A DNA stretch of 64,000 nucleotides from Dyella_A ginsengisoli (GTDB taxonomy: Bacteria > Pseudomonadota > Gammaproteobacteria > Xanthomonadales > Rhodanobacteraceae). The stretch spans positions 1,426,001 to 1,490,000 of the forward strand of contig NZ_JADIKM010000001.1 in the NCBI RefSeq assembly GCF_044904665.1, read 5' to 3'. The notes beneath the pieces were generated by a model. It did not search any database, was not told where the DNA came from, and saw only the letters and a program-made list of their open reading frames with translations. This document shows positions 17,361 to 24,847 of this stretch, in pieces. Every line of letters begins with the position of its first letter. Positions within the stretch are counted from its first letter, which is position 1. Made by a program: the position numbers and the translations under genes.

Positions 17361-18097
17361 GCCGGCTGCGCACCCTAACCGATCCCGATTTGCTGCCGGC
17401 CCTGCACCCGGAATTCGCTCATCGGCGCCCCGCACTGGGCTTGGCGCCCGATCAGCCGCCGCCGCGCATCCTGCTGCTGTACGGCTCGCTGCGGCAGCGT
17501 TCGTTCTCGCGTCTGGCGGTGGAGGAGGCGGCGCGGCTGCTGCAGTTCTTCGGCGCCGAGACGCGCATCTTCGATCCGTCCGACCTGCCGCTGCCCGACC
17601 AGGTGGCCGGCGACGATCATCCGGCGGTGCGCGAACTGCGCGAGCTCTCGCAGTGGTCGGAAGGGCAGGTGTGGTGCAGTCCGGAGCGGCACGGCCAGAT
17701 CACCGGCGTGATGAAGGCGCAGATTGACCACCTGCCGCTGTCGATCGGCTCGGTGAGGCCCACCCAGGGCCGCACGCTGGCGGTGATGCAGGTGTCCGGC
17801 GGCTCGCAGTCGTTCAACGCGGTCAACACGCTGCGCCTGCTGGGACGCTGGATGCGCATGTTCACCATCCCCAACCAGTCCAGCGTGGCCAAGGCGTGGC
17901 AGGAGTTCGACGAGTCGGGGCGGATGAAACCCTCGGCCTACTACGACCGCATCGTCGACGTGATGGAGGAGCTGGTGCGCTTCACCGTGCTGCTGCGCCC
18001 GCATGCGGCGCAGCTGGTGGATCGCTACTCCGAGCGTCGCGAGTCGAACCAGCCGGTAGCCACGACCGCGATCGGCGAGACGTTGGCGCGGATGTAA
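17357..18097 (+). CDS. arsH: Arsenical resistance protein ArsH (NADPH-dependent FMN reductase)
   Basis: A 246-aa flavodoxin-like protein with LLLYGSLRQRSFSRL (FMN phosphate loop), WCSPERHGQITGVMKAQIDH and SGGSQSFNAVN. These match ArsH, which oxidises trivalent organoarsenicals and reduces quinones or other acceptors. It is the last gene of the ars operon. Its stop lies 12 bases from the convergent sufE stop, within a short hairpin GTAAGCC..GGCTTAC (18094-18113). Confidence 0.92.
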   Translation: MSRLRTLTDPDLLPALHPEFAHRRPALGLAPDQPPPRILLLYGSLRQRSFSRLAVEEAARLLQFFGAETRIFDPSDLPLPDQVAGDDHPAVRELRELSQWSEGQVWCSPERHGQITGVMKAQIDHLPLSIGSVRPTQGRTLAVMQVSGGSQSFNAVNTLRLLGRWMRMFTIPNQSSVAKAWQEFDESGRMKPSAYYDRIVDVMEELVRFTVLLRPHAAQLVDRYSERRESNQPVATTAIGETLARM

Positions 18098-18109
18098 GCC
18101 TGTCCCGGC

Positions 18110-18538
18110 TTACGTCAGTGCGGCGGCCGCGTGGCTCTTGATCCTGGCCAGCATCGCGGCCAGCCCGTTGGAGCGCGTGGGCGAGAGGTGCTTGGCCAGG
18201 CCGATGGTCTGGATGAATTCCGGTTCGGTAGCGACGATTTCTGCCGCCGGTCGATCCGAGTACACCCGCAGCACCAGTGCGATCAGGCCGGAGACGATGG
18301 CCGAGTCGCTGGTTGCCTGGAAATGCATCTTTGTGGCATCGCCGCCGGGCACCAGCCATACCATCGACTGGCAGCCGTGCACGCGGTTGGCCTCGGTCTT
18401 GGCCTCATCGGGGAACGGCGGCAGCTGCTTGCCCAGGTCGATCAGGTACTGATAACGCTCGGTCCAGTCGCTGAAGAAGGCGAACTCCTCGGCGATCTGC
18501 TGCTGGGCGTCGTGGGCGGTGGCGGTCGTTTCGGTCAT
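18110..18538 (-). CDS. sufE: SufE-family sulfur acceptor
   Basis: A 142-aa protein with the acceptor cysteine C56 in RVHGCQSMVWL, as in SufE/CsdE. It also has the family pattern LIDLGKQLPPFP near the N-terminus and LSPTRSNGLAAML at the end. SufE takes persulfide sulfur from a cysteine desulfurase. No suf genes are nearby, so it could equally be the CsdE type. The start at 18538 (MTETTA) is preferred over the in-frame start at 18601. It lies 49 bases after cysS on the same strand. Confidence 0.88.
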   Translation of the reverse strand: MTETTATAHDAQQQIAEEFAFFSDWTERYQYLIDLGKQLPPFPDEAKTEANRVHGCQSMVWLVPGGDATKMHFQATSDSAIVSGLIALVLRVYSDRPAAEIVATEPEFIQTIGLAKHLSPTRSNGLAAMLARIKSHAAAALT

Positions 18539-18587
18539 TCGCGCATTATCGCGCTCAGGCCCGCTGGAAGCGATCTGGTTGCATGGG

Positions 18588-19958
18588 TCAGGCCTTGGCA
18601 ACGCTCCAGCGCGTGCCCTGCGCGCCGTCCTCGATCACCACGCCCATCGCCGTCAGCTCGGCGCGGATCGCGTCGGCGCGGGCGAAATCCTTCGCCGCAC
18701 GCGCGGCGCGACGTTCTTCCAGCAGGGCCTCGACCCGTGCGCCGTCGACGCCGTCGGTGCCGCGCTGGAACCACGCTTCCGGCGCCTGCTGCAGCAGGCC
18801 GAGCAGGGTGCCGCCGCCGAGCAGGGCGGCCTTGGCTGCCGGCGTGCCCGACTGCCGCGCCGTATCGGCCAGCACCGACAGTTCGGCCAGTGCCTGCGGC
18901 GTGTTGAGGTCGTCGCACAGTGCTGCCTCGATGCTCTCGGGGACCGGCAGCGCGCCTTCGATCATCGGTACCGATTCCAGATCGCGCAGCACGCGGTACC
19001 AGCCGTCCAGCGTGCTGATCGCCTGCGCGATCGCGTTGTCCGACCAGTCCAGCGGCTGGCGGTAGTGGCCGCGCAGCAGCAGCAGGCGCAGCGCCTCCGG
19101 CGGGTGCTGCTTGAGCAGCTGGTGGACGTGCAGCACGTTGCCCAGCGACTTGGACATCTTGCGACCGTCGAAGGTGAGCATGCCGTTGTGCATCCACCAG
19201 CGCGCGAAGGTCTTCCCGCCGTGGGCGCAGGTGGATTGGGCGATCTCGTTCTCGTGGTGCGGGAACTGCAGGTCGATGCCGCCGGCGTGGATGTCGATGG
19301 TTTCGCCCAGGTGCGCCGCGCTCATTGCCGAGCACTCGATATGCCAGCCCGGGCGGCCGCGGCCCCAGGGGCTGTCCCAGCCGGGTAGCTCGGGCGTGGA
19401 CGGTTTCCACAGCACGAAGTCGGCGGCGTTCTTCTTGTACGGCGCCACCTCGACGCGGGCGCCGGCGATCATCTCTTCAGTGTCGCGGCCGGACAGCGCG
19501 CCGTAGGCGGCGTACGAGGCCACGTCGAACAGCACGTGGCCCTCGGCGGCGTAGGCGTGGCCGCTGGCGATGAGCGTCTGGATCATCGCGATGATCTCGC
19601 CGATGTGCGCGGTGGCGAGCGGCTCGACGTCGGGCGGGGCGATGCCGAGGGTGGCCATGTCCTCGCGGTAGGCGGCGGCGAAGCGGTCGGTGATCGCGCT
19701 GATCGGCACGCCCTGTTCGAGCGCAGCAGTGTTGATCTTGTCGTCCACGTCGGTGATGTTGCGGGCGTAGACCACCTGCGGGTAGTGCCGTCGCAGCAGT
19801 CGCACCAGCACGTCGAACACCACCGGGCCGCGCGCGTTGCCGATGTGCACGTAGCTGTACACCGTGGGACCGCACAGATAGACGGTGACGCGCTCGGGGT
19901 CCAGCGGCGCAAACGGCTCGGTCCGGCGACTGAGGCTGTTGTAGAGCGAAATCGGCAT
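18588..19958 (-). CDS. cysS: Cysteinyl-tRNA synthetase
   Basis: A 456-aa class I synthetase. The zinc-site Cys and HIGH motif are in VYLCGPTVYSYVHIGNAR; the KMSKS loop is in GRKMSKSLGN. Metal ligand region GWHIECSAMS and HHENEIAQS are intact. The start at 19958 (MPISLYNSLSR) matches the family N-terminus; an in-frame start at 20018 adds 20 unlikely residues. A clear Shine-Dalgarno sequence is not visible. Confidence 0.96.
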   Translation of the reverse strand: MPISLYNSLSRRTEPFAPLDPERVTVYLCGPTVYSYVHIGNARGPVVFDVLVRLLRRHYPQVVYARNITDVDDKINTAALEQGVPISAITDRFAAAYREDMATLGIAPPDVEPLATAHIGEIIAMIQTLIASGHAYAAEGHVLFDVASYAAYGALSGRDTEEMIAGARVEVAPYKKNAADFVLWKPSTPELPGWDSPWGRGRPGWHIECSAMSAAHLGETIDIHAGGIDLQFPHHENEIAQSTCAHGGKTFARWWMHNGMLTFDGRKMSKSLGNVLHVHQLLKQHPPEALRLLLLRGHYRQPLDWSDNAIAQAISTLDGWYRVLRDLESVPMIEGALPVPESIEAALCDDLNTPQALAELSVLADTARQSGTPAAKAALLGGGTLLGLLQQAPEAWFQRGTDGVDGARVEALLEERRAARAAKDFARADAIRAELTAMGVVIEDGAQGTRWSVAKA

Positions 19959-20141
19959 CGGCGGGAGGTCCACGGCGGCAGTCGCCCGGCCAGCGGCGGG
20001 CAAAACACGGCCGGGCATCTTAACAAGGCCTAAGCTGCCGCGGCGGCCCGGGCCGTTCTAAGCGTGGATTCAGAGTGAATTTGCTCGAATGCAGCACGGC
20101 CCAACAGGGGGCCGGCTACTTCTCCCGAGCTGGAGTCCGCA

Positions 20142-20681
20142 ATGACCAAGATGTTGTTTTCCGTGCTGGCGCTGACTCTGCTCGCCGGCGCCGTCCACGC
20201 GCAGGACCGTTACGGACCGCCCGCGGGCCCCGGTGGCGACGATGGCAGCCATTACGGCTGGGCCGACGTGTTGCGGGTCGATCCGAATTATGCGGTGGTG
20301 CGCACCGAAGCGCCGCAGCAGGAGTGCTACGACCAGCCGGTGGTGCGTCGCGAGGGCGGCAATTCCACCGCCGGCACGGTGCTCGGCGCCATCGTGGGTG
20401 GCGTGCTGGGCAACACCGTCGGCAAGGGTGACGGCCGCAAGGCGGCCACCGTGGCCGGTGCCGTGGCCGGTGGTGCGATCGGCCACCGCGCGGCCGGCAG
20501 CGGCCGCGAATACGAGGATACCGAGACCCGCTGCCGCGAGGTGAGCCGGGTCAGCGAGCAGCGCCGCATCACCAGCTATGACGTGGAATACCGCTACCGC
20601 GGCGAGGTGTACACCTCGCGCCTCAACTACGACCCGGGCGAGCGCCTGCGCGTGCGGGTGAGCGTGGAACCGGCCGACTGA
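20142..20681 (+). CDS. Glycine-zipper 2TM-domain outer-membrane/periplasmic protein
   Basis: A 179-aa protein with a signal peptide (MTKMLFSVLALTLLAGAVHA). A glycine-zipper segment (about residues 76-120) has repeated G-x3-G: AGTVLGAIVGGVLGNTVG and AVAGGAIGHRAAG. The C-terminal part (CREVSRVSEQRRITSYDVEYRYRG) resembles the 17-kDa surface antigen/YmgG-like group. The mature protein lacks a lipobox Cys. The function is unknown; the family affects outer-membrane integrity. Confidence 0.78.
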   Translation: MTKMLFSVLALTLLAGAVHAQDRYGPPAGPGGDDGSHYGWADVLRVDPNYAVVRTEAPQQECYDQPVVRREGGNSTAGTVLGAIVGGVLGNTVGKGDGRKAATVAGAVAGGAIGHRAAGSGREYEDTETRCREVSRVSEQRRITSYDVEYRYRGEVYTSRLNYDPGERLRVRVSVEPAD

Positions 20682-20702
20682 CGGTACCGCTATCGAAGGT
20701 CA

Positions 20703-20734
20703 CGACCGCCGCCTCCGGGCGGCGGTCGCGTTTT
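20703..20734 (+). terminator. Rho-independent terminator after the glycine-zipper gene
   Basis: Perfect 11-bp stem CGACCGCCGCC/GGCGGCGGTCG (20703-20713 / 20718-20728), TCCG loop, then CGTTTT. It isolates the following arginine cluster from upstream transcription. Confidence 0.85.
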
Positions 20735-20757
20735 CGGACGTCGTCCCGCAAATTTTG

Positions 20758-20786
20758 TTGCACGGCAGCGAAATTGCCGCCATGAT
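20758..20786 (+). promoter_or_regulatory. Candidate promoter of the arginine cluster leader
   Basis: TTGCAC (20758-20763), 17 bases, CATGAT (20781-20786). Matches to consensus are moderate (3/6 and 4/6), but the DNA is locally AT-richer and it lies between the previous terminator and the leader reading frame, 24 bases before its ATG. Confidence 0.4.
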
Positions 20787-20810
20787 TCGGTTTCCTCACC
20801 CGAGTCCGCC

Positions 20811-20915
20811 ATGTCCACAGCCGTCTATACCGCCAACGTCCTCACCAGCGCCCGCATGGCTGCTGGCATGACGTCGCGTGCGCGCCGACCGCTGGTCCGA
20901 CATTCGGCCGGGTAG
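20811..20915 (+). CDS. Putative arginine-rich leader peptide
   Basis: A 34-codon reading frame (ATG 20811, TAG 20913) too short for routine gene calling. Four of its five Arg codons fall in eight codons (23, 25, 26, 30: CGT, CGC, CGA, CGA; segment TSRARRPLVRH), and two are the rare CGA. It is followed 34 bases later by a perfect terminator and then by the first gene of the arginine biosynthetic cluster. This is the architecture of a ribosome-mediated attenuator. No strong Shine-Dalgarno sequence is visible, and translation is inferred, not shown. Confidence 0.5.
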   Translation: MSTAVYTANVLTSARMAAGMTSRARRPLVRHSAG

Positions 20916-20979
20916 GCTGTCGCGCGCTGCTGTTCATGTGCAACGACTGAAAAAACCCGGCCCTCGCGCCGGGTTTTTT
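20906..20979 (+). promoter_or_regulatory. Putative attenuator with terminator/antiterminator switch upstream of argF'
   Basis: Terminator: a perfect 12-bp stem (20950-20961 / 20968-20979, AAAAAACCCGGC with GCCGGGTTTTTT) and a 6-base loop. Antiterminator: GGCCGGGT (20906-20913), in the last codons of the leader frame, pairs perfectly over 8 bp with ACCCGGCC (20955-20962), the 5' arm of the terminator. A ribosome stalled at Arg codons 23-26 would leave 20906-20913 free and block termination; one reaching the TAG would cover it and allow termination. The mechanism is an inference from this geometry. Confidence 0.55.
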
Positions 20980-21067
20980 CGTTTTCGATTCACTTCACGC
21001 GGATCCGTCCGCGAATGGCAAGACCGGCCATCCATGGCCGGACTATTCATCAAGAGCGATGTCACCT

Positions 21068-22075
21068 ATGACCCTTCGGCATTTCATCACCACCCAGGAC
21101 TACAGCCGCGCCGAGATCGACGCGCTGCTGGAACAGGCCGCCGTGTTCAAGCGCTCGCCGCGCGGTCAGCAGCTGGCCGGCAAGTCGGTGGCGCTGCTGT
21201 TCTTCAATCCCTCGATGCGCACCCGCACCAGCTTCGAGCTGGGCGCGTTCCACCTGGGCGGCCACGCGATCGTGCTGGCGCCCGGCAAGGACGCGTGGCC
21301 TATCGAGTTCGAGGTGGGCAGCGTGATGGACGGCGACACCGAGGAGCACATCGCCGAGGTGGCGCGTGTGCTGAGCCGCTACGTCGACCTGATCGCGGTG
21401 CGCGCCTTCCCGAAGTTCCAGGACTGGCAGGTGGACCGCCAGGACAAGGTCATCAAGGCCTTTGCCCAGTACGCGACCGTGCCGGTGATCAACATGGAAA
21501 CGATCACCCATCCCTGCCAGGAGCTGGCCCACGCGCTGGCGATGAAGGAGCACCTGGGCAGCCTGCAGAACAGGAAGTACGTGCTCACCTGGACCTACCA
21601 CCCCAAGCCGCTCAACACCGCGGTGGCCAATTCCGCGTTGCTGATCGCCACCAAGATGGGCATGGACGTGACCCTGCTGTGCCCCACGCCCGATTACGTG
21701 CTGGATGAGCGCTACATGGCGTTTGGCCGTCTGAATGCCGAGCAGAACGGCGGCTCGCTGAAGGTCAGTCACGACATCGAGGAAGCCTACTCGGGTGCCC
21801 ACGTGGTCTACGCCAAGAGCTGGGGCGCGCTGCCGTATTTCGGCCGCTGGGAGCAGGAAAAGCCGATCCGCGACGCGCACAAGCACTTCATCGTCGACGA
21901 GGCGAAGATGGCGCTCACCGACCACGGCCTGTTCAGCCACTGCCTGCCGCTGCGCCGGAACATCAAGGCCACCGACGCGGTGATGGACGCGCCGTACTGC
22001 ATCGCCATCGACGAAGCCGAGAACCGCCTGCACGTGCAGAAGGCGGTGATGGCGTCGCTGATCGGCCAGGGTTGA
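21068..22075 (+). CDS. argF': N-acetyl-L-ornithine carbamoyltransferase
   Basis: A 335-aa carbamoyltransferase: carbamoyl-phosphate loop SMRTRTSFE (49-57), HPCQ (148-151) and HCLPLRR (291-297). E92 follows the numbering of Xanthomonas acetylornithine transcarbamylase, where Glu92 and a carboxylated Lys302 (here K300) select N-acetylornithine. It therefore makes acetylcitrulline, not citrulline. The start at 21068 (MTLRHF) matches that enzyme and has AAGAG 11 bases upstream; ATG 21059 is too close to it. It is the first structural gene of the cluster, behind the putative attenuator. Confidence 0.93.
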   Translation: MTLRHFITTQDYSRAEIDALLEQAAVFKRSPRGQQLAGKSVALLFFNPSMRTRTSFELGAFHLGGHAIVLAPGKDAWPIEFEVGSVMDGDTEEHIAEVARVLSRYVDLIAVRAFPKFQDWQVDRQDKVIKAFAQYATVPVINMETITHPCQELAHALAMKEHLGSLQNRKYVLTWTYHPKPLNTAVANSALLIATKMGMDVTLLCPTPDYVLDERYMAFGRLNAEQNGGSLKVSHDIEEAYSGAHVVYAKSWGALPYFGRWEQEKPIRDAHKHFIVDEAKMALTDHGLFSHCLPLRRNIKATDAVMDAPYCIAIDEAENRLHVQKAVMASLIGQG

Positions 22076-22085
22076 GTCGGCCGCC

Positions 22086-22712
22086 ATGTATCAGCCCCGG
22101 CATTTCGTCGAGACGCGCGAGGACACCCTGCACGGGCTGATCGATGCGCATCCGTTCGCCACGCTGGTGGCGAACGGGGCCGCTGGCATGGCGGTGAACC
22201 ACCTGCCGTTCGTGCGGCAGGGCCAGGTGTTGCACGGCCACGTCGCGCGCGGTAACGAACTGGCGGCAATGGATGGCGCTGCGGCGCTGGTGATCTTCCA
22301 CGGTCCGCAGGGCTACGTGAGCCCGAACTGGTACCCAAGCAAGCACGCCAACGGCGGCCGCGAGGTGCCTACGTGGAACTACGCCGTGGCGCACGTGCAC
22401 GGCCGCTTGCGCGTGATCCACGATGCCGACTGGCTGCGCGCGCTGCTCGATGGACTGACCGATCGTCATGAGGCCAGCGAGCCTTCGCCCTGGAGGGTCG
22501 CCGATGCCCCGGCCGATCACGTGGAAAAGTTGCTCGGTGCCATCGTCGGCATCGAGATCGCGATCGAGCGCATCGAGGGCAAGTTCAAGCTCAGCCAGAA
22601 CCATCCGGATGCCAACCGCACCGGTGTGATCGCCGGCCTGATCCGGCGCGGGCAAATCGACGACCTGGCACTCGCCGCACTGATGCAGAAACAGGAGGAA
22701 GGCCGCGCATGA
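22086..22712 (+). CDS. PaiB-family FMN-binding protein
   Basis: A 208-aa protein with the family signatures GYVSPNWYPS, VPTWNYAVAHVHG and KFKLSQNHPDANRTGVI. PaiB proteins have a split-barrel flavin-binding fold and are annotated as negative regulators of sporulation or protease genes in Bacillus; the role in Proteobacteria is unknown. It starts 10 bases after argF' and overlaps the next gene by 4 bases, so it rides in the arginine operon. Confidence 0.88.
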   Translation: MYQPRHFVETREDTLHGLIDAHPFATLVANGAAGMAVNHLPFVRQGQVLHGHVARGNELAAMDGAAALVIFHGPQGYVSPNWYPSKHANGGREVPTWNYAVAHVHGRLRVIHDADWLRALLDGLTDRHEASEPSPWRVADAPADHVEKLLGAIVGIEIAIERIEGKFKLSQNHPDANRTGVIAGLIRRGQIDDLALAALMQKQEEGRA

Positions 22713-23182
22713 ACCGCCCCCACCGCTATCGCGTCGACGTGGCCTGGACCGGCAACCGCGGCACGGGCACCGACGGCTACCGCAGCTACAGCCGCAACCA
22801 CGTGATCCGCGTGCCCGGCAAGCCGGATCTCGCCGGGTCGGCCGATCCCACCTTCCGCGGCGACGCCGCCCGGCACAACCCGGAGGACATGCTGGTGGCC
22901 GCACTCTCCACCTGCCACATGCTCTCCTACCTGCACATGGCGACGGTCGCCGGCGTGGTGGTCACCGACTACACCGATGCCGCCGAGGGCAGCATGGTGA
23001 CCGAGGGCGACGGCGGCCGCTTCACCGAGGTCGTGCTGCGCCCGGTCGTCACCATCACCGCCGCCAGCGACCCGGCCAAAGCCGAGGCCGCGCACGAGGC
23101 CGCGCATCACGCCTGCTTCATCGCCAACTCTGTGAATTTCCCGGTGCGCTGCGAACCGCGCATCGTCGTCGCTTCTGTCTAA
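22709..23182 (+). CDS. OsmC/Ohr-family peroxiredoxin
   Basis: 157 aa. The two redox cysteines are in AALSTCHMLSYLHM and HHACFIANSVNFPV, the positions typical of OsmC-like thiol peroxidases. RHNPEDMLVAALS is the family core. It probably reduces organic hydroperoxides in the cytoplasm. It is translationally coupled to the PaiB gene (ATGA overlap) and sits 27 bases before argG. Confidence 0.88.
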   Translation: MNRPHRYRVDVAWTGNRGTGTDGYRSYSRNHVIRVPGKPDLAGSADPTFRGDAARHNPEDMLVAALSTCHMLSYLHMATVAGVVVTDYTDAAEGSMVTEGDGGRFTEVVLRPVVTITAASDPAKAEAAHEAAHHACFIANSVNFPVRCEPRIVVASV

Positions 23183-23209
23183 ACCTTTTCTTTCCAGGAT
23201 CTGCAAGCC

Positions 23210-24400
23210 ATGAGCAAAGACATCGTCCTCGCCTTCTCCGGCGGCCTCGACACCAGCTTCTGCGTGCCCTATCTGACCGAGCGCGGCTGGGCCGTGCACA
23301 CCGTGTTCGCCGACACCGGCGGCGTGGACGCCGAGGAGCGCGCGTATATCGAGGCGCGAGCGAAAGAGCTCGGCGTGGCCAGCCACGTCACCGTGGACGG
23401 CGGCCCCGCGATCTGGAACGGCTTCGTGAAGCCCTTCGTCTGGGCCGGCGAGGGCTACCAGGGCCAGTACCCGCTGCTGGTGTCCGACCGCTACCTGATC
23501 GTCGATGCGGCGATCGCTCGCGCCAAAGAGCTGGGCACCAGGGCGATCGCCCACGGCTGCACCGGCATGGGCAACGACCAGGTGCGCTTCGACCTGGCAG
23601 TGAAGGCGCTGGGCGACTACCAGATCGTGGCGCCGATTCGCGAGATCCAGAAGGAGCACACGCAGACGCGCGCCTACGAGCAGGCCTATCTGGAGGAGCG
23701 CGGCTTCGACGTGCGCGCCAAGCAGAAGAGCTACACCATCAACGAGAACTTGCTGGGCGTGACCCTGTCCGGCGGCGAGATCGACCACTGGAAGGCGCCG
23801 GGCGAGGGCGCCCGCGGCTGGTGCAAGCCGCGCGCCGAATGGCCGTCCGAAAAGCTGACCGTCACGCTCGGCTTCGAGCAGGGTGAGGCGGTGTCGCTCA
23901 ACGGCGAGAAGCTGCCGGGCGCGACGCTCCTGGCCAAGCTCAACGCGCTGTTCGCGCCGTACGGCGTGGGCCGCGGCATGTACACCGGTGACACCACGAT
24001 CGGTCTGAAGGGTCGCATCGTGTACGAAGCGCCGGGCCTGATTTCGCTGCTCGCCGCGCATCGCGCGCTGGAAGAGGCCGTGCTGACCAAGCAGCAGAAC
24101 CGCTTCAAGCCCGAGGTGGCGCGCAAGTGGGTCGAGGTGGTCTACGAAGGCTTCTTCCACGATCCGGTGAAGACCGACCTTGAAGCCTTCCTCGCTTCCA
24201 GCCAGTCGCAGGTCAATGGCGAGGTGGTGCTGGAGACAAGCGGTGCCCAGGTCACGGCGGTGGAAATCCGCTCGCCGCACATCCTCAACGCCAAGGGTGC
24301 CACCTACGCACAGTCCGCCGACTGGGGCGTGGAAGAGGCCGAAGGCTTCATCAAGCTGTTCGGCATGAGCTCGACGCTGTGGGCCGAGGTCAATCGCTGA
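23210..24400 (+). CDS. argG: Argininosuccinate synthase
   Basis: A 396-aa enzyme starting MSKDIVLAFSGGLDTSFCV, where SGGLDTS is the ATP-pyrophosphatase loop. AHGCTGMGNDQVRFD and the C-terminal AKGATYAQSADWGVEE fit the family. It joins citrulline and aspartate. In this acetylated pathway, citrulline is delivered by the neighbouring acetylcitrulline deacetylase. A Shine-Dalgarno-like CAGGA lies upstream (23196-23200). Confidence 0.96.
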   Translation: MSKDIVLAFSGGLDTSFCVPYLTERGWAVHTVFADTGGVDAEERAYIEARAKELGVASHVTVDGGPAIWNGFVKPFVWAGEGYQGQYPLLVSDRYLIVDAAIARAKELGTRAIAHGCTGMGNDQVRFDLAVKALGDYQIVAPIREIQKEHTQTRAYEQAYLEERGFDVRAKQKSYTINENLLGVTLSGGEIDHWKAPGEGARGWCKPRAEWPSEKLTVTLGFEQGEAVSLNGEKLPGATLLAKLNALFAPYGVGRGMYTGDTTIGLKGRIVYEAPGLISLLAAHRALEEAVLTKQQNRFKPEVARKWVEVVYEGFFHDPVKTDLEAFLASSQSQVNGEVVLETSGAQVTAVEIRSPHILNAKGATYAQSADWGVEEAEGFIKLFGMSSTLWAEVNR

Positions 24401-24403
24401 CGC

Positions 24404-24847
24404 ATGGACGGCACTTTACGCATCGATACGTCACGGGAGGCGCTGGATCGGGACATGATCCACGCCTTCCTCGCTGAGCAGGCCTACTGGAGCCGGGGCA
24501 TCCCGCGCGCCACGGTAGAGTGCGCCATCGAAGGCTCGCTGTGTTTCGGTGGCTACCTCGACGGACGCCAGATCGCGTTCGCGCGGGTGGTCACCGATGG
24601 CGCCACTTTCGGCTACCTGGCGGACGTTTTCGTGCTGCCGGAGCACCGTGGGCAAGGCCATGCCACGACCCTGATGGCGGCGGTGATGGCGCATCCGCAG
24701 TTGCAGGGGCTGCGCCGCTTCAGCCTGGCGACCGGCGATGCGCATGCACTGTATGCCGGCTTCGGTTTCACCGCGCCGGCGCGGCCGCAGACCTTGATGG
24801 AAAAGCTCGATCCGGACGTCTACACACGAACGCCAGGCAGGCCATGA
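24404..24847 (+). CDS. GNAT-family N-acetyltransferase
   Basis: A 147-aa acetyltransferase. The acetyl-CoA loop is in DVFVLPEHRGQGHATTLM (Q/R-x2-G-x-G/A). The C-terminal LATGDAHALYAGFGFTAP is the usual strand-loop after the pantetheine site. Its substrate is unknown. It lies between argG and argE' with 3 bases before and a 4-base overlap after, so it may act on an arginine-pathway metabolite; the separate synthase activity resides in argB. Confidence 0.88.
   Translation: MDGTLRIDTSREALDRDMIHAFLAEQAYWSRGIPRATVECAIEGSLCFGGYLDGRQIAFARVVTDGATFGYLADVFVLPEHRGQGHATTLMAAVMAHPQLQGLRRFSLATGDAHALYAGFGFTAPARPQTLMEKLDPDVYTRTPGRP

Noticed and set aside
20068..20080. ATTCA-GAG-TGAAT as an ArgR box
   Set aside because: The half-sites are in the opposite order to the E. 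coli ARG box and lie upstream of the glycine-zipper gene, not of the arginine cluster.
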